A DNA stretch of 64,000 nt from Liolophura sinensis (GCF_032854445.1 NC_088300.1:30053608-30117607), one strand, 5' to 3'. Positions 23,630-36,156 are shown, counted from the first letter of the stretch. Program-made: numbers and translations. The notes: generated from the sequence alone by a model not told the origin.

Positions 23630-25950
23630 ACATATGCACCCAAAACAGACATTCGTATTCGTATATCAGCCGTCAACCAATAGGGACTTTCCTACTCAAT
23701 AATCGCAAAGACAATTTACAAAATGACGTATAATACAAGCCACCAGAGAACTAAGAAAATATATAAAATACGTAAGTAGGACAGAATTCAGTAAACGAGT
23801 GGTTAGGTTTCCTGCGTTAAAAATGCCTGTAGAACAGCACGTCTTCCAAAAGTCTGGTGTGGTTATCTCTTTGCGTCATACTTGAGGAAGTTTGTTAGCA
23901 ATTTGCCCGGACAACTCAATTTCATCAACCCATAAGCTGCTCGCCATCATATGAATTAAATATTCTTCAGCATGACATTAATACGGAACCTTCAAAGTGA
24001 TCTGCAAGTAATGATGTTAAATCAGTATTCAGATCGTGTACTATACCAGAATACCATGCTAGAACATTAAGGCGTAACTGCTATTCGACTTCAGATAAAT
24101 AATAAGAATGATTTCATTACCCCTTGTCGTTATAGTCATGTTTCATGTTTTCATTTAGATAAGACGTCAGATTACGTTTCTGCATGTTGCTGCGTATTTT
24201 AGGACACACTTACGACCATAGAATCAACATTTAAGAATCTCTTGGCACAGTAAGACTCCTCAATCAAAACCATTGCTGCATGAAATGTTTATTGATTTAT
24301 TCGGAGACTTTATCCCTCACTGCTACTGCAAAATACTGCCAAACTCCTGGGACAACTGACTCACGGATACAAGTATATACTTGTCCGCATTACAGTGACA
24401 TGAACCCGTATTTGTCAAACGTCTTAAGGCTTAATTTAAAAATTCGAACAAAACTACAAATAAATTTTTTTGCACTATAGGAAGTTAAACATTAGTGCAC
24501 CGATTCTTTACTGCAGAACAATGTGCTAAGCACAATTTTAGTTTTTCCTGTTTTGAGTTTTGCTTTGCAAGGACTTGCCATTTTAAATAGATCTGGAATC
24601 CTAAGGTGATTGATAAATTAAGGCCCTTGTGTAAAGCATCCAAAAAGGCGATTGATTCAGTATTAAGTACATCAGATATTAAAATAAAAAATCTTGGTAC
24701 TTCATTGACTTGATGCTGACGTGAATTAATTAATTTCTTGAATACTTAAATACCTACTTGAATACTTACCTTTTCGAATAGGTTAAGAACAGTTCAGCTC
24801 GATACCAGTATGCGGGGCTGGGCAGGAATTCTTGGCTAGTGACTAATTCTAGACCGCTGACGTTTAATTAGCTGCAATTAATATCACTGCATTCTGTTTA
24901 CCTAATTCTGCTTAAGCCATGGTGCTAGGGGGACGTGTAAATTGTTGCTATTAATACATTTACATGAAGAGTTAATATAAAATCCTGACTGAGGTAAATT
25001 GACAAGAGTCAGCTATCACACTGTCGTCGCTGCTCTGGTTTTACTCCCTAGGTTGTAAGTCTTTAATTATATTCGGAATGTCGTTTCATTGATGCAAGAC
25101 TACCCACGTGATTGCAATAAACGGACAATACAGCCCTTTTAACAAGTATACTGTTTGCCTACTTTGCACTTTATGTGGATCTAGCGCGGCTGAGCGTGTA
25201 CTTCAATTTTCTTAAGTAACCCGTAATTTAACACCGGGAAAGAACTTTGGAGAAAAAACAGCAGAGCAAGGCTTCGCGTGCCGAGGTGTTTATTTGGTGA
25301 ATTGCTTTAATAATACTTGCCAGCCTTTCGTTTAAGTCTCATTTTTCCGCCTGATTCTTCTAAGAAATAGCCTACCAATTTAATCCCAAATCCTTAAGGA
25401 AAATAAGTGCGGTCACCAAAAGAGGTTTTTGGAGAAGAACGGTCTCGTTGCACAATTTCCCAAAAGCCTGAAGTAATTACCAACCGTGACGAAGAGTCGA
25501 AGCCATTACAAAGAGGTGAGAAAAATAACAACACAACCGCCAGGTTAAGCTCTTGACTAGTTTACGGCAGATGAACAAACCTTACTGTTTTCTGGGAGAT
25601 ACAAAAGATGCGGGTTAATAGGTGACCAAAGAATTATGCTGCCCAGCTCTAATCCCAATCAATTACGAATGTCACAACCATATTCCAAGGCTTTGACACC
25701 AACCGAAATATAGAGTATAGAAGATCTTGTCAATTTACCACAGATAGGATTTTTATCTAATTGTTCAAGAAAACATTTAAATTCCAGCTACATATATATC
25801 GTTGGCGTAAACAAATTTAGATATAAAACTGCAGTCATGTTTGTTGCAATTTACTAGACATCATTGGTCACTGTTGAATACTGTGAATACAAGACTCGGG
25901 TTAAGCGGGAATTAGACACAAGCATAAATCGTTACACAATACACAGAATG
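23630..25950. repeat. Dispersed repeat W, longest copy, fragmented
   Basis: Three blocks shared with other places in the window occur in one order: AAACAGACATTCGTATTCGT to about 23760; a second block at about 24900-25080 (GCTAGGGGGACGTGTAA, CTATCACACTGTCGTCGCTG); a third near 25890-25930 (TTAAGCGGGAATTAGACACA). A short stretch near 24020-24075 (AAATCAGTATTCAGATCG, CCATGCTAGAA) also matches 32980-33015. A decayed SINE A tail lies near 23930-23990. No coding sequence is seen. It may be a noncoding DNA transposon or LINE debris. Confidence 0.55.
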
Positions 25951-27538
25951 TAACAAATGCGACAAGGCTAGGTATGTACACGCCATATGCAGGACCCTTT
26001 GGTATTTTGCTGTCCAATTAAGGATAATTTACAATTCAAAACTGAAAGAGGCAATCGAGGGAAGTAATTTCTCACAGTTTTGTAATCACAGTTTATTTGA
26101 TTTTGATGTATAATTTGTTTAAGTCTGAGATTGCAATGTAACAATATTCATTTATTTTTCACCAAGGAGATTTTGTTTGGGCTGTTTTATATTTAGAAAC
26201 CGTAAAGATCGCAGAAGTTTTTCTTCGCCATCATCGCCTTGTTCATTGTATTATTTCCTTCCAACAAAAAAAGAAAACATTTAAATATCATCTGATGTAA
26301 GCCAAAACTTAAACCAGTTAACCAATGGGATAAATTGCCGAAAGTTTTGCTCCAGATCCTACCTTTCATTCAAAACGGCCTGATAGCGATCTGGACACTG
26401 GGCTCAGAATTTTAGCCGGTAGGTAACAGAGACTTACCTAGACTGAAATTAACGTGTTTCATTTACACATTTCCTCCCACTTTCTATGGCTGTCACGATA
26501 ATTTCATCCCAACAAGGTGTCTCCAAGACACCACCACTCCGATGGAAATCAATACACGAAAACCTGCGAAAAATGTCATGCAAGGGTACAATACCCTTCC
26601 TGAATGCGGAACCGTTCCTATACGCAAAGTAATTCTGGCCTGTCGTGGGGGCTGTTGTTCAGTCCTACCTTTGCAATGACGTTCTCTGGGCAAATTGGTG
26701 ACATATTATTTTGCATTGCAAAATGATGGCCAGTTCAGCTTGGCACAGTCATTTCTGCATTGGATAATTTTCTCTCACGTCATTTAAAACGGATCCATTT
26801 AATGTTTATAGTTCGGCACCAATCAAATAACTAAATCAATTTAATGTTCATTCTTTGTTAAAGTTATTTTAATAACCAATGTTCCCTTAGTAGTAATAAT
26901 ATATTACCCTTTCTCAGCATACAACATTTCACATAGCATAATACGAATGTTGTTTTGTAGAGTTAATGTAGGCTACATAGATTAGTACCATTTTGACCAT
27001 TTCTAATAATCCAGAAAGTAATCCGACCTACGTGGAAAACGTTAAATGCCAGATAAAATAGAAATTTAATTGAACTGTCCCAGGAAGGCGAAACCTTGCA
27101 TTAGTGAGCATGGTCCCATCTAAGTAACGATTGTTCAAACAGAGACTAATGCTGGCTGCTCACCAATACTTTTTGTCTTGAGTTAGCTGTACTCATTAGC
27201 CTGTACTATCTGATGCGTGATACGAATTTGCCCTTGCTAAACCGGCCTATTAAGCGGTGGATACAGCGATTTCTACTTAGCCTTATCGTGACTCTTATCT
27301 GTGAAGTCATCTCCAGGGCGCCAAGGAAGACGGCGCACTGGAACTAATGGAAGAGTGCCACGGACCATGCAAAATAGAGAAATGATCCCGCTTTCATGCG
27401 CCATTTATCTAAGGGCGTTAATTGAATATTTGATCGGCTTTAGTTAGAGCAAGATTTTGGCAGCGACCGCAAGACATGCCTATCAATTTTTCTCGGCTAA
27501 TACCGCTGTTGAGTGCCCTTGTTCTGTTTGTCATTTAG
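25951..27538. other. Unassigned DNA
   Basis: No gene or RNA is recognised. A bare SINE A tail-like GCACCAATCAAATAACTAAA is at 26817-26836. The last 20 bases before 27539 are pyrimidine-rich and end in TAG, a good splice acceptor for the next feature. Confidence 0.45.
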
Positions 27539-27863
27539 GAATATCATTGAGAACCCAGTGTGCGCCAAACGGACTGCGAAGAAAACATTAACATTTACAG
27601 TTATCACACAAGCAGTAACTACGATACATGAAATGAACATCACTTACACAGCGTCATGGCTTTGCTTTCTTACAAATGTAGGTAAAGTATTAACGATTGA
27701 AGTAAACCGCAGAACTGTTTGCATCACATTGGCAATAAACGCCATCATCACGCACGTGTTCAACAGCAGAAGCAAATGGATCGTCCATGCTTGGAAGTGT
27801 TTATTACAGCATCATGTTGATATTGCCATGTTGCAAGAAAAACTATCGATGTTCTGGGATTGA
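27539..27863 (+). pseudogene. Possible relic or last exon of a GPCR (TM6-TM7)
   Basis: An open frame follows a good acceptor (TTCTGTTTGTCATTTAG) and runs to TGA at 27861-27863, about 107 codons. Its second half has the layout of TM6-TM7 of class A receptors: a segment with TYTASWLCFLTNVGKV, where SWL would match the TM6 CWLP area, then AINAIITHVFNSRSK, which resembles the NPxxY-helix 8 junction (N-P-x-x-Y replaced by N-A-I-I-T), then a basic, amphipathic tail. The proline of TM6 and the P and Y of NPxxY are missing and charged residues interrupt TM6, so this is either a strongly diverged receptor or a pseudogene. It is on the strand opposite to the 17333-17799 receptor, so it is not its 3' end. 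Upstream exons were not found. The resemblance is by eye and could be chance. Confidence 0.3.
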
Positions 27864-29726
27864 CATCCAATTGCAAATTCAAACTTGTAGAACGTGAATA
27901 AGTCCAAGGTCGAAATACATGTAGCATAGGTCTCTCTGTCGCGCTTTAATAACAGGTGCCCGTTAAAGCACCATGTTAGTGTAATAAACATGAATGCTTA
28001 AAGAGCCCCTATCACTGAGTTTAGCGGAATTAGGTACAGCTATGGCAACTGCATGAATGAAAGAAAACATTTAAAGTGTGACCTTGGCATAAATGATCAG
28101 TATTAATTCAATGTTCATCTTGAAGATCTTGGCGGAAATATATTGTGTTTGCTCTATCTGGTGTTCTCTAACCATCTTGGCGGAGAGATATTGTATTTGC
28201 TCTGTCTGGCGTCCTTCGTCCGGTATAACCGCGTAAACACGGTAACTATATGGGCCTTCGCCAAATTTGTCTAAAAGATACATTAGATGGATATTAATAA
28301 CTGGTCAACTTTTGCGCATGACAATTAATTCGTTTATTCGATCTTCAAAAGGTCATATCCTTGCCCAAGCAGTTTTGCCAGGAAAATTCAGTGAATGTAA
28401 TCAGTGTGATTAGAAGCCCACGACGTTACACTGGACTTAAGAACTGAACATAGGCAGCCGCAGGATCCCTCATCAAACTTACTTTACTCGACATATGTTC
28501 TCTGCTATACCAGAAGCAAACTGCCCCTTGTTCTTACTGGCTACATGTCTTACCATGAATAAATGGTACTTTAAATCATGTCATGCATGTGGCAAATGAA
28601 AGCAACGAGCTTAATGCTTTCAATTATGAAAAAAACGATGACAAGTTGGAGGCACAGTATGTTTTCTGCAGCTTTCTCGAAGTCATCGGTAACCCTGCAC
28701 ACAGGTATAAAGGTCCACATCTCCATCAAATTTAGCAAAACCTTAATGACACAGACCTTAAATATTGATTAATATTTAGAATATCCATCGTTAGAAAATT
28801 TGACATTCTAGCACTCTATAACATTGTATACGTCACATCTTCAGAACTACTGGTCCAGAAAAAAAGGAATGGATCAATGAGTGACTGAAGATTAACTCCA
28901 TATCGAAACAAGGCCTGATGCTATATGATATTGGTAGTAAGAATTTTTCAACATTTGTTATTATTTTTGCCTTATGCGGCAGGTTAAAACTTTTTGTCAG
29001 CCTTATACCCCGTTCTAATGACAGTGTGGCTTGAAGCCTAATTACATGAGTCCGAAGAACTGTTTGAATTTTGGAAGTGAAGACATATAAGATGGCTCCA
29101 AAGCCTCTGTCAGTATTGTCCAATGCGGCTGAGGACACTCCTGTATGCATCAACACCCACTGTACCCTCCAATGGACAACACAAGAAACCGCGTTTCTGG
29201 CTTTTTGTTTATCTCTACTCCCAGGCCAAAGAACACGGTCATAAATAATGGAATGTTCTTACTTCTCTCTGACGAAGAACGACTGCTGGCTTCAGATAGC
29301 CACAAACACTGAGCAATGTAAGCAGAAGATCAGTAGCTTTGCTGAGTGTTGCGAGCCCTACATTTCTATTCGAACCCTGATATATATATCTATCGATCAT
29401 CATTACAGTGTTAATATTGAATTAAGGTTTAAAACAAGCTCCATTTATCTTGAGGATTTTGATACATTCCATAATACTTCGAGTTTGGTGGTCAGAGCAA
29501 GGAAATACACCAAGTAGCACTTTGATCAACAAGGTGTCAGTAGACTGTAGCTGGGTGTCTTGAGTCATCGGGATGGCGTTCCAATAAATCCCATTCCAGG
29601 TATTTGCATACTTTTACAAGTTTAAGAATGTGGTAACATGCATGTTTATGGCTAAGATTATGCCGCTGTGGCATTAAGTCCCAATAATTCATATATTCAT
29701 TCATTTCTTTATTCAGTGTGGACGCA
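27864..29726. other. Unassigned DNA
   Basis: No repeat or gene family is recognised. Several open frames of 64-107 codons (for example 28833-29156 minus) have no supporting motif. Confidence 0.4.
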
Positions 29727-30488
29727 AAGTACACACACTGTCCATGTATGAAGGTGAAGTACATGCACATTCAATGTATGAAGGAGAAGTACACACACTG
29801 TCAATGTATGAAGGAGAAGTACACATAGTGTCAATGTATGAAAGTGAAGTACACACACTGTTAAGGTATGAAGGTGACGTAAACACACTGTGAATGTATG
29901 AATGTGAAATAAACACACAGTCAATGTATGAAGGTGAAGTACACTCACTGTCCATGTATGAAGGTGAAGTAAACACACTGTCAATGTATGAATGCGAAAT
30001 ACACACACTGTGAATGTATGACGGTACAGTACATATACCGCCAATGTATGAAGGTGAAGTTAACACACTGTCAATGTATGAATGTGAAATACACACACTG
30101 TGAATGTATGAAGGTAAAGTACATATACCGTCAATGTATGAAGGTGAAGTAAACACACTGTCAATGTATGAAAGTGAAGTACACACAACGCCAATGTATG
30201 AAGGTGAAGTAAACACATTGTCAGTGTATGAAGGTAAAGTACACACATCCTCAATGTAGGGAGATGAACACACACTGCGAATGGATGAATGTGAAGTACA
30301 CATACTGTCAATGTATGAAGGTAAAGTACACACACTACCAGTGTATGAATGTGGAGAACACACATTGTTAATGTATGAATGTGAAATACACACACTGCCA
30401 ATGTAGGATCTGAGGGACAAACACCGTAAATGTATGAATGTGAATTATACATACTGCCAATGTATGAATGTGATGTACATACAATGTC
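29727..30488. repeat. 30-bp minisatellite, about 25 units
   Basis: Unit close to GAAGTACACACACTGTCAAT plus GTATGAAGGT, with variants. Because 30 is divisible by 3, all frames stay open for long stretches unless a unit is shortened. Minus-strand frames of 235, 130 and 111 codons arise, the longest reading as a repeated Ser-Tyr-Ile-Asp-Ser-Val-Cys-Thr-Ser-Pro decapeptide. A shortened unit near 30260 shifts the frame. There is no signal peptide or non-repeat domain, so these frames are treated as repeat artefacts. Confidence 0.95.
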
Positions 30489-32319
30489 AGCGGCATGGCG
30501 TTCCTTTATTTAATTGGTATTTACATCGTATTTTCCAGGATTAAGATGGTGGTTAGGTGTATCGATAAGATGTTGTCATGGTAGATGGCGACAAAAATTA
30601 ATTTATTCATTCAGACATTCATGCAATGTAAAGTAAACACAATAGTATCCGAGTTATCTTTGTGCTTGTTTTCGTACAAAAACACAACAATGGTTTTACC
30701 GGAATATGAAATGACACCGACAGAGACGATAACGAAGCACTTTCATCAGTTGCGAATGAATCATTCAACCCACAGAGGCAACAGTGCTGAGGCCATCATT
30801 CCCTACTGTGTTCTATTACGTTAATGTACGTGTAACTAACGTCGTTTTTGCGCCTGTATGGAAATCTCGACGGTACAGACATCTGTGTATACCACCTAGT
30901 AAAGTAACACTGCCATTTATCTGTCATCTCTACTGTGCTTTGACATCGCAATTACAGACTTATTAAGAGTGAAACTATTAATAACACATTGATTTAAGCT
31001 GACTGAATAAAAATAGTGTGGTTACGTAACCGTCACAAGACATAAAAACGGTTTGGAAATCGGAGCTCAAGAAAAGCTGAATTTTTTTCATGAAATGAAT
31101 CAATCAGATGGATTTGTAACAACTGGTCAAACAAATTACATCACATCAGAAAATGAAATTTTCTCTGTGTAATCACATTTTCTTTACATGAGCAAAAAAA
31201 AAAAAACCAACATTCTATACAAAATTTAAAACAACCACTTTGTTACCCAAATATTTGCATGGTCTAGACAGTCATCTCAACTTAAATTTGCAGAATGTCT
31301 CCGGTTCTCCCAGTTATTTTCAGTTCTCTTGAATATTTAATCTCCTGGAGAATTAATATTAATATTAATACATGTTAAATGTCCAACCTCGGTGTGTCAC
31401 ACTGACACAACCTCCTGTTATTCCACACAATAGGTGGTCTCCGACATATTACTACAAAATCTACAAGAATAGCTTCACTCTCGAGATTATCCACTCTCTT
31501 CTCACTTCAGTAACAATTCTAAATTTTAATGTATCCCTCTTTGGGCGCAGCATCTGTAAGGCAATGACTTAGCAAAGAAGTCTATATTTGCATCGTTTTT
31601 CCAATTGCCAATTTTTGTCTTTATGAAATTTTATTTAACTTCGTTGTCCGTCATAATCTTAACATAAAACAGAACGTATGTGCCTTTTCGATATTTATAA
31701 CTCGAGTTATCGAATAAATCAAATAAATAAATAAATCATTACAGGTTCCCAAATGATTTTGTGTAACAAACTATATCCAGCACGACTGCCCATAATAATA
31801 TATTAAAGGCAATTTAGTGGTGACTGACTACAGTCGTGTTGATTACGGTAGGGCTCTGGAAAAACATGGCAAGAATGACTGTGTTTATGAGGTAGCCCTA
31901 GAGCTTTTCCCCCAGCGAGATTAAGGATCCATATCGCCTTTGGTCTGTCACGGACACTCACTCAGGGGAATCTGCAGGAAATAAGGACGCAGATCAATTA
32001 TATGGGTGATTTCAACAGCTCGTTGTATTACTGCTGATGAAGAACTTAACCAGATTACTGCTTGAATTCACCCGGGTCCATAATCAGTCATTGTTTGTTC
32101 CATCGGACAATGGGCTAGACAAGAATGTATTTCCGTCATGAATCCGTATTTTGGTAGACATGTTCTCCGGGAAACGTTCAATTATGCAAATCTGCAGTTA
32201 GAACATCTATTGGTATACGTGTATTCTTCGTTTTACAACTGACACATGTCTCTTAACCAACTATTAAGTTCTCACTGAATATATTTGCAATCAGAACACA
32301 AAGCTTATTAATCTATGCA
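30489..32319. other. Unassigned DNA
   Basis: No gene or RNA is recognised. A bare AAATCAAATAAATAAATAAA stretch near 31715 resembles a SINE A tail. Confidence 0.45.
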
Positions 32320-33170
32320 TCGAAACACACATTCGTATATCAAATTGTCAACGAATGAGGACAAAACGACGCATAACTCAAACCACCAAAGAAGTAGGAA
32401 ATATAAAAAGTGTGAAAAAAGGACGGAATAGTGCAAAAAGAAGCTTAGCAGTCAATAGTTTTCAATTATGTTAGACCAGCCCCGATAGCTTCGGGAGGCG
32501 GTAGATCCAGGATGGCCACACCTAAGATCTTAAAAAAGAGGAATTTGTAGCTTCCTTACTTGGCGTTCAGCATTAAGGGGATAGTGCAACGACTGGTTGA
32601 CTCGTATCAGTATAATGGCTTGGGTGAGGCTGCTTACTTACCCTCAGTTAGTCGTCTCAGTAAAACAGCACTGGATAAAAGAGCTGGAAATAAGTCCTGC
32701 ACATTACATGCCCTTAAGGACTCCTTTGTCGTCATATTACTGAAAAAATTGTTAAGTACGACCTTAAACCCAACCACTCGCTAACTTAATGTTGTTAGAA
32801 GGGCTAGGGGGCGTGTAATGTGCAACTGTTTATGCATTTAGACAACCAGCTAGAATGATAAGAGGCTATATTTCACTGGTTACGATTGACCATCTGCCAA
32901 CTGTCACACTCGTCGCTGCTCTGAATTGACTCTCTATGCTGTACGTCTTTTACAGTAAGGCATGTTCCAGGCGACTGAGTGAAATCAGTATTCAAATCGT
33001 CCACCATGCTAGAATATACGTTGCCGGTAACGAAATATGTATCTCAGTCGAGCATTGATTGCAACTGTTCATATATCGAAGGTGGTTATCTAATTAAACA
33101 CTATGAATATAGATCTCTTAGCCAGGCCCTGAGATAAGCGGAATAAGACACAATCATGAAGCAGAGTGTC
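32320..33170. repeat. Dispersed repeat W, copy split by a SINE
   Basis: Block 1 (ACACATTCGTATATCAA, GACGCATAACTCAAACCACC) lies at 32325-32420. Block 2 (GGGCTAGGGGGCGTGTAAT, GACCATCTGCCAACTGTCAC, TCGTCGCTGCTCTG) lies at about 32800-32960. Block 3 (GATTGCAACTGTTCATATAT, GATAAGCGGAATAAGACACA) lies at about 33055-33160. The SINE at 32477-32787 separates block 1 from block 2, so it inserted into this copy or at its edge. Confidence 0.6.
32477..32787 (+). mobile_element. tRNA-derived SINE, family B
   Basis: Order: decayed head CCCGATAGC...GGCGGTAGATCCAGG, CACACCTAAGATCTTAAAA, TTGGCGTTCAGCATTAAGG, GATAGTGCAACGACTGGTTG, central CGTATCAGTATAATGGC, GTCGTCTCAGTAAAACAGCA, 3' end AAATTGTTAAGTACGACC-TTAAACCCAA and CACTCGC tail. 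It matches the better copy at 52468-52820 throughout. Confidence 0.88.
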
Positions 33171-33239
33171 AGAGATCCTAGACGCTCTGTCTAGATTTAC
33201 TTGTGTAAGGTACCACTATGGGAGAACTTGTTCAGCTCT

Positions 33240-34640
33240 CAGATCAGCGACAGAGCGACAAAGAAACACGACGACGATTGAATGAGTTCCTGAAATAAGC
33301 CTCACACAAAATCTGACCCCTGGTTAGATTGTATTTCTTTAGGTAAACTATACCTGGTGACAAACTATAACAGACTATCTGAGGAGTTGTTCTCTAATTC
33401 AGAAGGATAGCTTCCGGAAATCTAGTAGGTGTATCCATAATAGTCAAAAGATACTTAGTTCTATGGACCAACGCAATCAATGTGTACCTTACTAAAAGGT
33501 TAACCAGGAGCATTAATGGGAAATAAGGGCGGGGGTCTTACACTGTGCTGTGGTTTTCCTACCAGCTGACAGGTGTGCCATGTCTTACAGAAATTAACCG
33601 CATCCTTATGAATCTTAGGTCAGTGATAATGACGAGTGATTTTACTTTCTCTCTTTCTAATGCCTAAATGTCCACCTATTGGAATCTCATGAGCCATGCT
33701 AAGTACTTTCTTTCTGTAACTTAAAGGCAAGGCAACTTTATTTAACATTGCCAAATCATCGTTAACTGATACATGAAGGGGTCTATATTTTCATCTCAAC
33801 AGCTCATCCTCCATGTAATAACCAACAGGTACCTCTGCTATTTCTTCCACAGATAAAGCAGGCTTACTTAATTCCCTTAATTCAGGATCTGACTTGTTGC
33901 TTAACCACATCAGATCGAGAGAACACAGGTCTGTCTAATTCCTAACCACCCTCTACACCATCAATATCATGCAGAAAGTTTCAACCAAACTTATATCAAC
34001 CGCTAAGTCCCCCGTGGTAATAGAATAATTGTTTTCCTTCTCCCCAGCTCGTTTCTGTGACCTGGTGAGCACACATGAGGGAAATATACCTCGAAACTCC
34101 TCCTGTAGTTTTTCTGTATTTTCCCCAACATTACAGACATGAGGACACACCTTAACTTTATCTGATGCTCAGTCATTACCCAGCAAAAAGGAAATAGCTT
34201 CCACAGGCAAAGTATTAACAACCCCTACAGTTACTAAACCAGTAACCACATTAGAAGTAAGGGTAACATCCAGTAAAGGAACAAACATAAACTTTCCATT
34301 AATACCCTGGTTCACAACATGACTGTTAGTCTTATCAGAATGTGCAGGAATCACATCTGCCAACATCAAAGACTGACTAGCCCCAGTATCCCTAAGTATA
34401 CGAAGAGAGGAGCTAACTCCATTACCAGTAACCACATCATCAGACATGAATCCCCTTTATGTCTCTGGAGTTTGCCCTAGCTCCTTAACGTGTGGTTTAA
34501 CCATAGGACCAACACCACCTATCTTTACTTGTGGCCCCAGTGGTTAGTAGCCCCAGAACTAGAGTTAACAAAAGGAACTGACTGTCTCTTCTTTTCCTTT
34601 TTAGTACTGGACACGTCGATAGTAGGTGTTGTGTGCTTTT
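33240..34640 (-). mobile_element. Decayed Ty3/gypsy-type element: protease then integrase (Gmr1-like order)
   Basis: Read from 34640 down, a gag-tail-like basic stretch comes first. A retropepsin follows with the active-site motif DTGAS (D codon 34390-34388) and a downstream LLGND. A linker with FPSCVLTRSQ leads straight to an integrase zinc-binding domain (MAHEIPIGGHLGIRK, H codons at 33691 and 33670, then HTCQ, C codon 33571). The integrase core begins with HIDCVGP (first catalytic Asp, 33478-33476) and, after a frameshift, YLLTIMDTPTR. The second catalytic Asp is replaced by Asn (IQSNQG, 33325-33323), and one zinc-ligand Cys by Trp. At least seven in-frame stops and several frameshifts show it is dead. 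Protease and integrase are only about 230 codons apart, with no reverse transcriptase or RNase H between them. That fits Gmr1-like elements, in which integrase precedes reverse transcriptase. Reverse transcriptase should follow below 33240 but is absent, so the element is truncated. A canonical element with an internal deletion is the alternative. Confidence 0.88.
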
Positions 34641-34649
34641 AGAATAGCG

Positions 34650-35199
34650 ACAAGAATTTTTACTCCTCGGAAATATACAAAGTCACTTTCAGGGTAAACT
34701 GGGATAAAATGTGCGTAATCTCAGAGAGAAACAACGAGCGATGGAAGCTCCAAGATAATGTCCCAAAAAATAGCAAGTGGCAAAACACAAGCTCAGAAAG
34801 TGCTATGTACAGAAAATGGAGTACAAATGACGAATGTCGAATGGCATGACAGCCGATATCTCCAAACCCGGTAAAATCCTTCAGAGTGGATGACTGTTGT
34901 CAAGTAGACTTGAGTAAATGACCTCCAAATAAACTCCATTACATCTCCGTCGCTCGTATCTATAGACTAACGTGAAGAAAAATCTGGATGGCTTGATCGT
35001 AAACATGTATACAACACCGATACATTTTTGTCAGAAAGTATACTCTATGTACAATGACACTAAACAAATAATCACCGGAGCCCCGAGGACGCTGGGCTGA
35101 ATTGCAGTGCAGGTTATATCGTACTCGGAGGGAAAAATGTAGGTCAGAGGCTGATTCATCAACAAATGAAAAAGCACAACACAATATTTAAAGACGCGG
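34650..35199 (-). repeat. Dispersed repeat X, less interrupted copy
   Basis: On the minus strand it reads CGTCTTTAAATATTGT, CTGACCTACATTTT, GTTTAGTGTCATTGTA, GTTTACGATCAA, CATCCAGA, TACGAGCGACGGAG, GGGTTTGGAGA, TTTGTACTCCATTTTCTGTA, CACTTGCTAT, AAAGTGACT, GTATATTTCCGAGGA. The same blocks in the same order lie on the plus strand between 51098 and 53012. It sits just upstream of, and in the same orientation as, the protease-integrase relic. It could therefore be that element's LTR or leader, but TG...CA ends and a primer-binding site were not found. Confidence 0.75.
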
Positions 35200-36156
35200 T
35201 TAATAAAAACTTACAAAAGAATGATACTCATTGTAAAACTTAAGAAACTTGGAGTGAAGGCGTTTGATGGAATAACCTTGACACATTAGTTTTCGAGGTA
35301 ATACCTTGTGACGTTGACTGAAAACGTCACACCACATACAGGATTTAACAAATGCTACGAAGCGATATACGTTAACACAATTGTCTCGACAGATCGCTGT
35401 GGTATGTCTGGGTTGTCCTGACCAGTCGATCTTCTATTCTGGAACCTGAGGAGAAAAAGCAATAAGATATGCAAGTTGTAAAAGATATTTTACACGGGAG
35501 TCTCGCGAAGCCTTAAATGATATTGTAATTGATGCATTATAATACTGAACTAATCCATTCCATTTGCCTGCATAGAACAGTTGCTACCTAGAACTGATCG
35601 GGTAAATATTTCAACCAACATTTCTTGTTGTAACATTTTCTTGTATAACATGATAATGCTTTGAGTAACGTGCCCCCAGATGAAGAATGAAGGCAGCTGT
35701 AACATGTTCCAAGAACACCAACAGTTCAGAAGTCCAACAACAGACCAGGTAAACAATGTATGCATATTATTTATTTCGATTTTTATCAAGATAACATTCT
35801 ACGATGCTAATCTGAATTTACAGTATCTTGAAGCTGAAATAAGATATTGGCAATTTAACCGCTTTATATACAACAACAATATTTATTCATTGACCTTGCC
35901 TCCGGATTTTCTTCCACTTTAACAAACCTGGGAAAAAATCTTCATTTTGGGTGGTACAAATTAAAGCAGAGTGAAGCAGAGTGTTATGGAATGTTTATGG
36001 CAGTGGGTACTTTTCAGCTAAAAAGCTACATTGAAGGAGAGCAGAGGCCACGAGTTTTATCGGCGGTGGTTTTTAGAAGAGTACGACCTTTTGAGATTAA
36101 AAAGGGCCAGAAATGGATGGAACATGTTGATTAAAGAGTTTTAGGATGACGGAATA
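35200..36156. other. Unassigned DNA
   Basis: No feature is recognised. The X repeat may extend some way into it, but the similarity fades. Confidence 0.4.

Noticed and set aside
28833-29156. Retroelement RNase H-like frame (minus strand)
   Set aside because: A short DNTDRGFGAIL stretch recalls RNase H, but the rest does not follow the family and no other pol domains are near.
29713-30420. 235-codon minus-strand frame, the longest open frame in the window
   Set aside because: It is the 30-bp minisatellite read in an open frame; there is no non-repeat domain, signal peptide or splice evidence.
33240-34640. A functional or domesticated integrase gene
   Set aside because: Several in-frame stops, frameshifts and loss of a catalytic Asp and a zinc-ligand Cys show that it is a dead relic.
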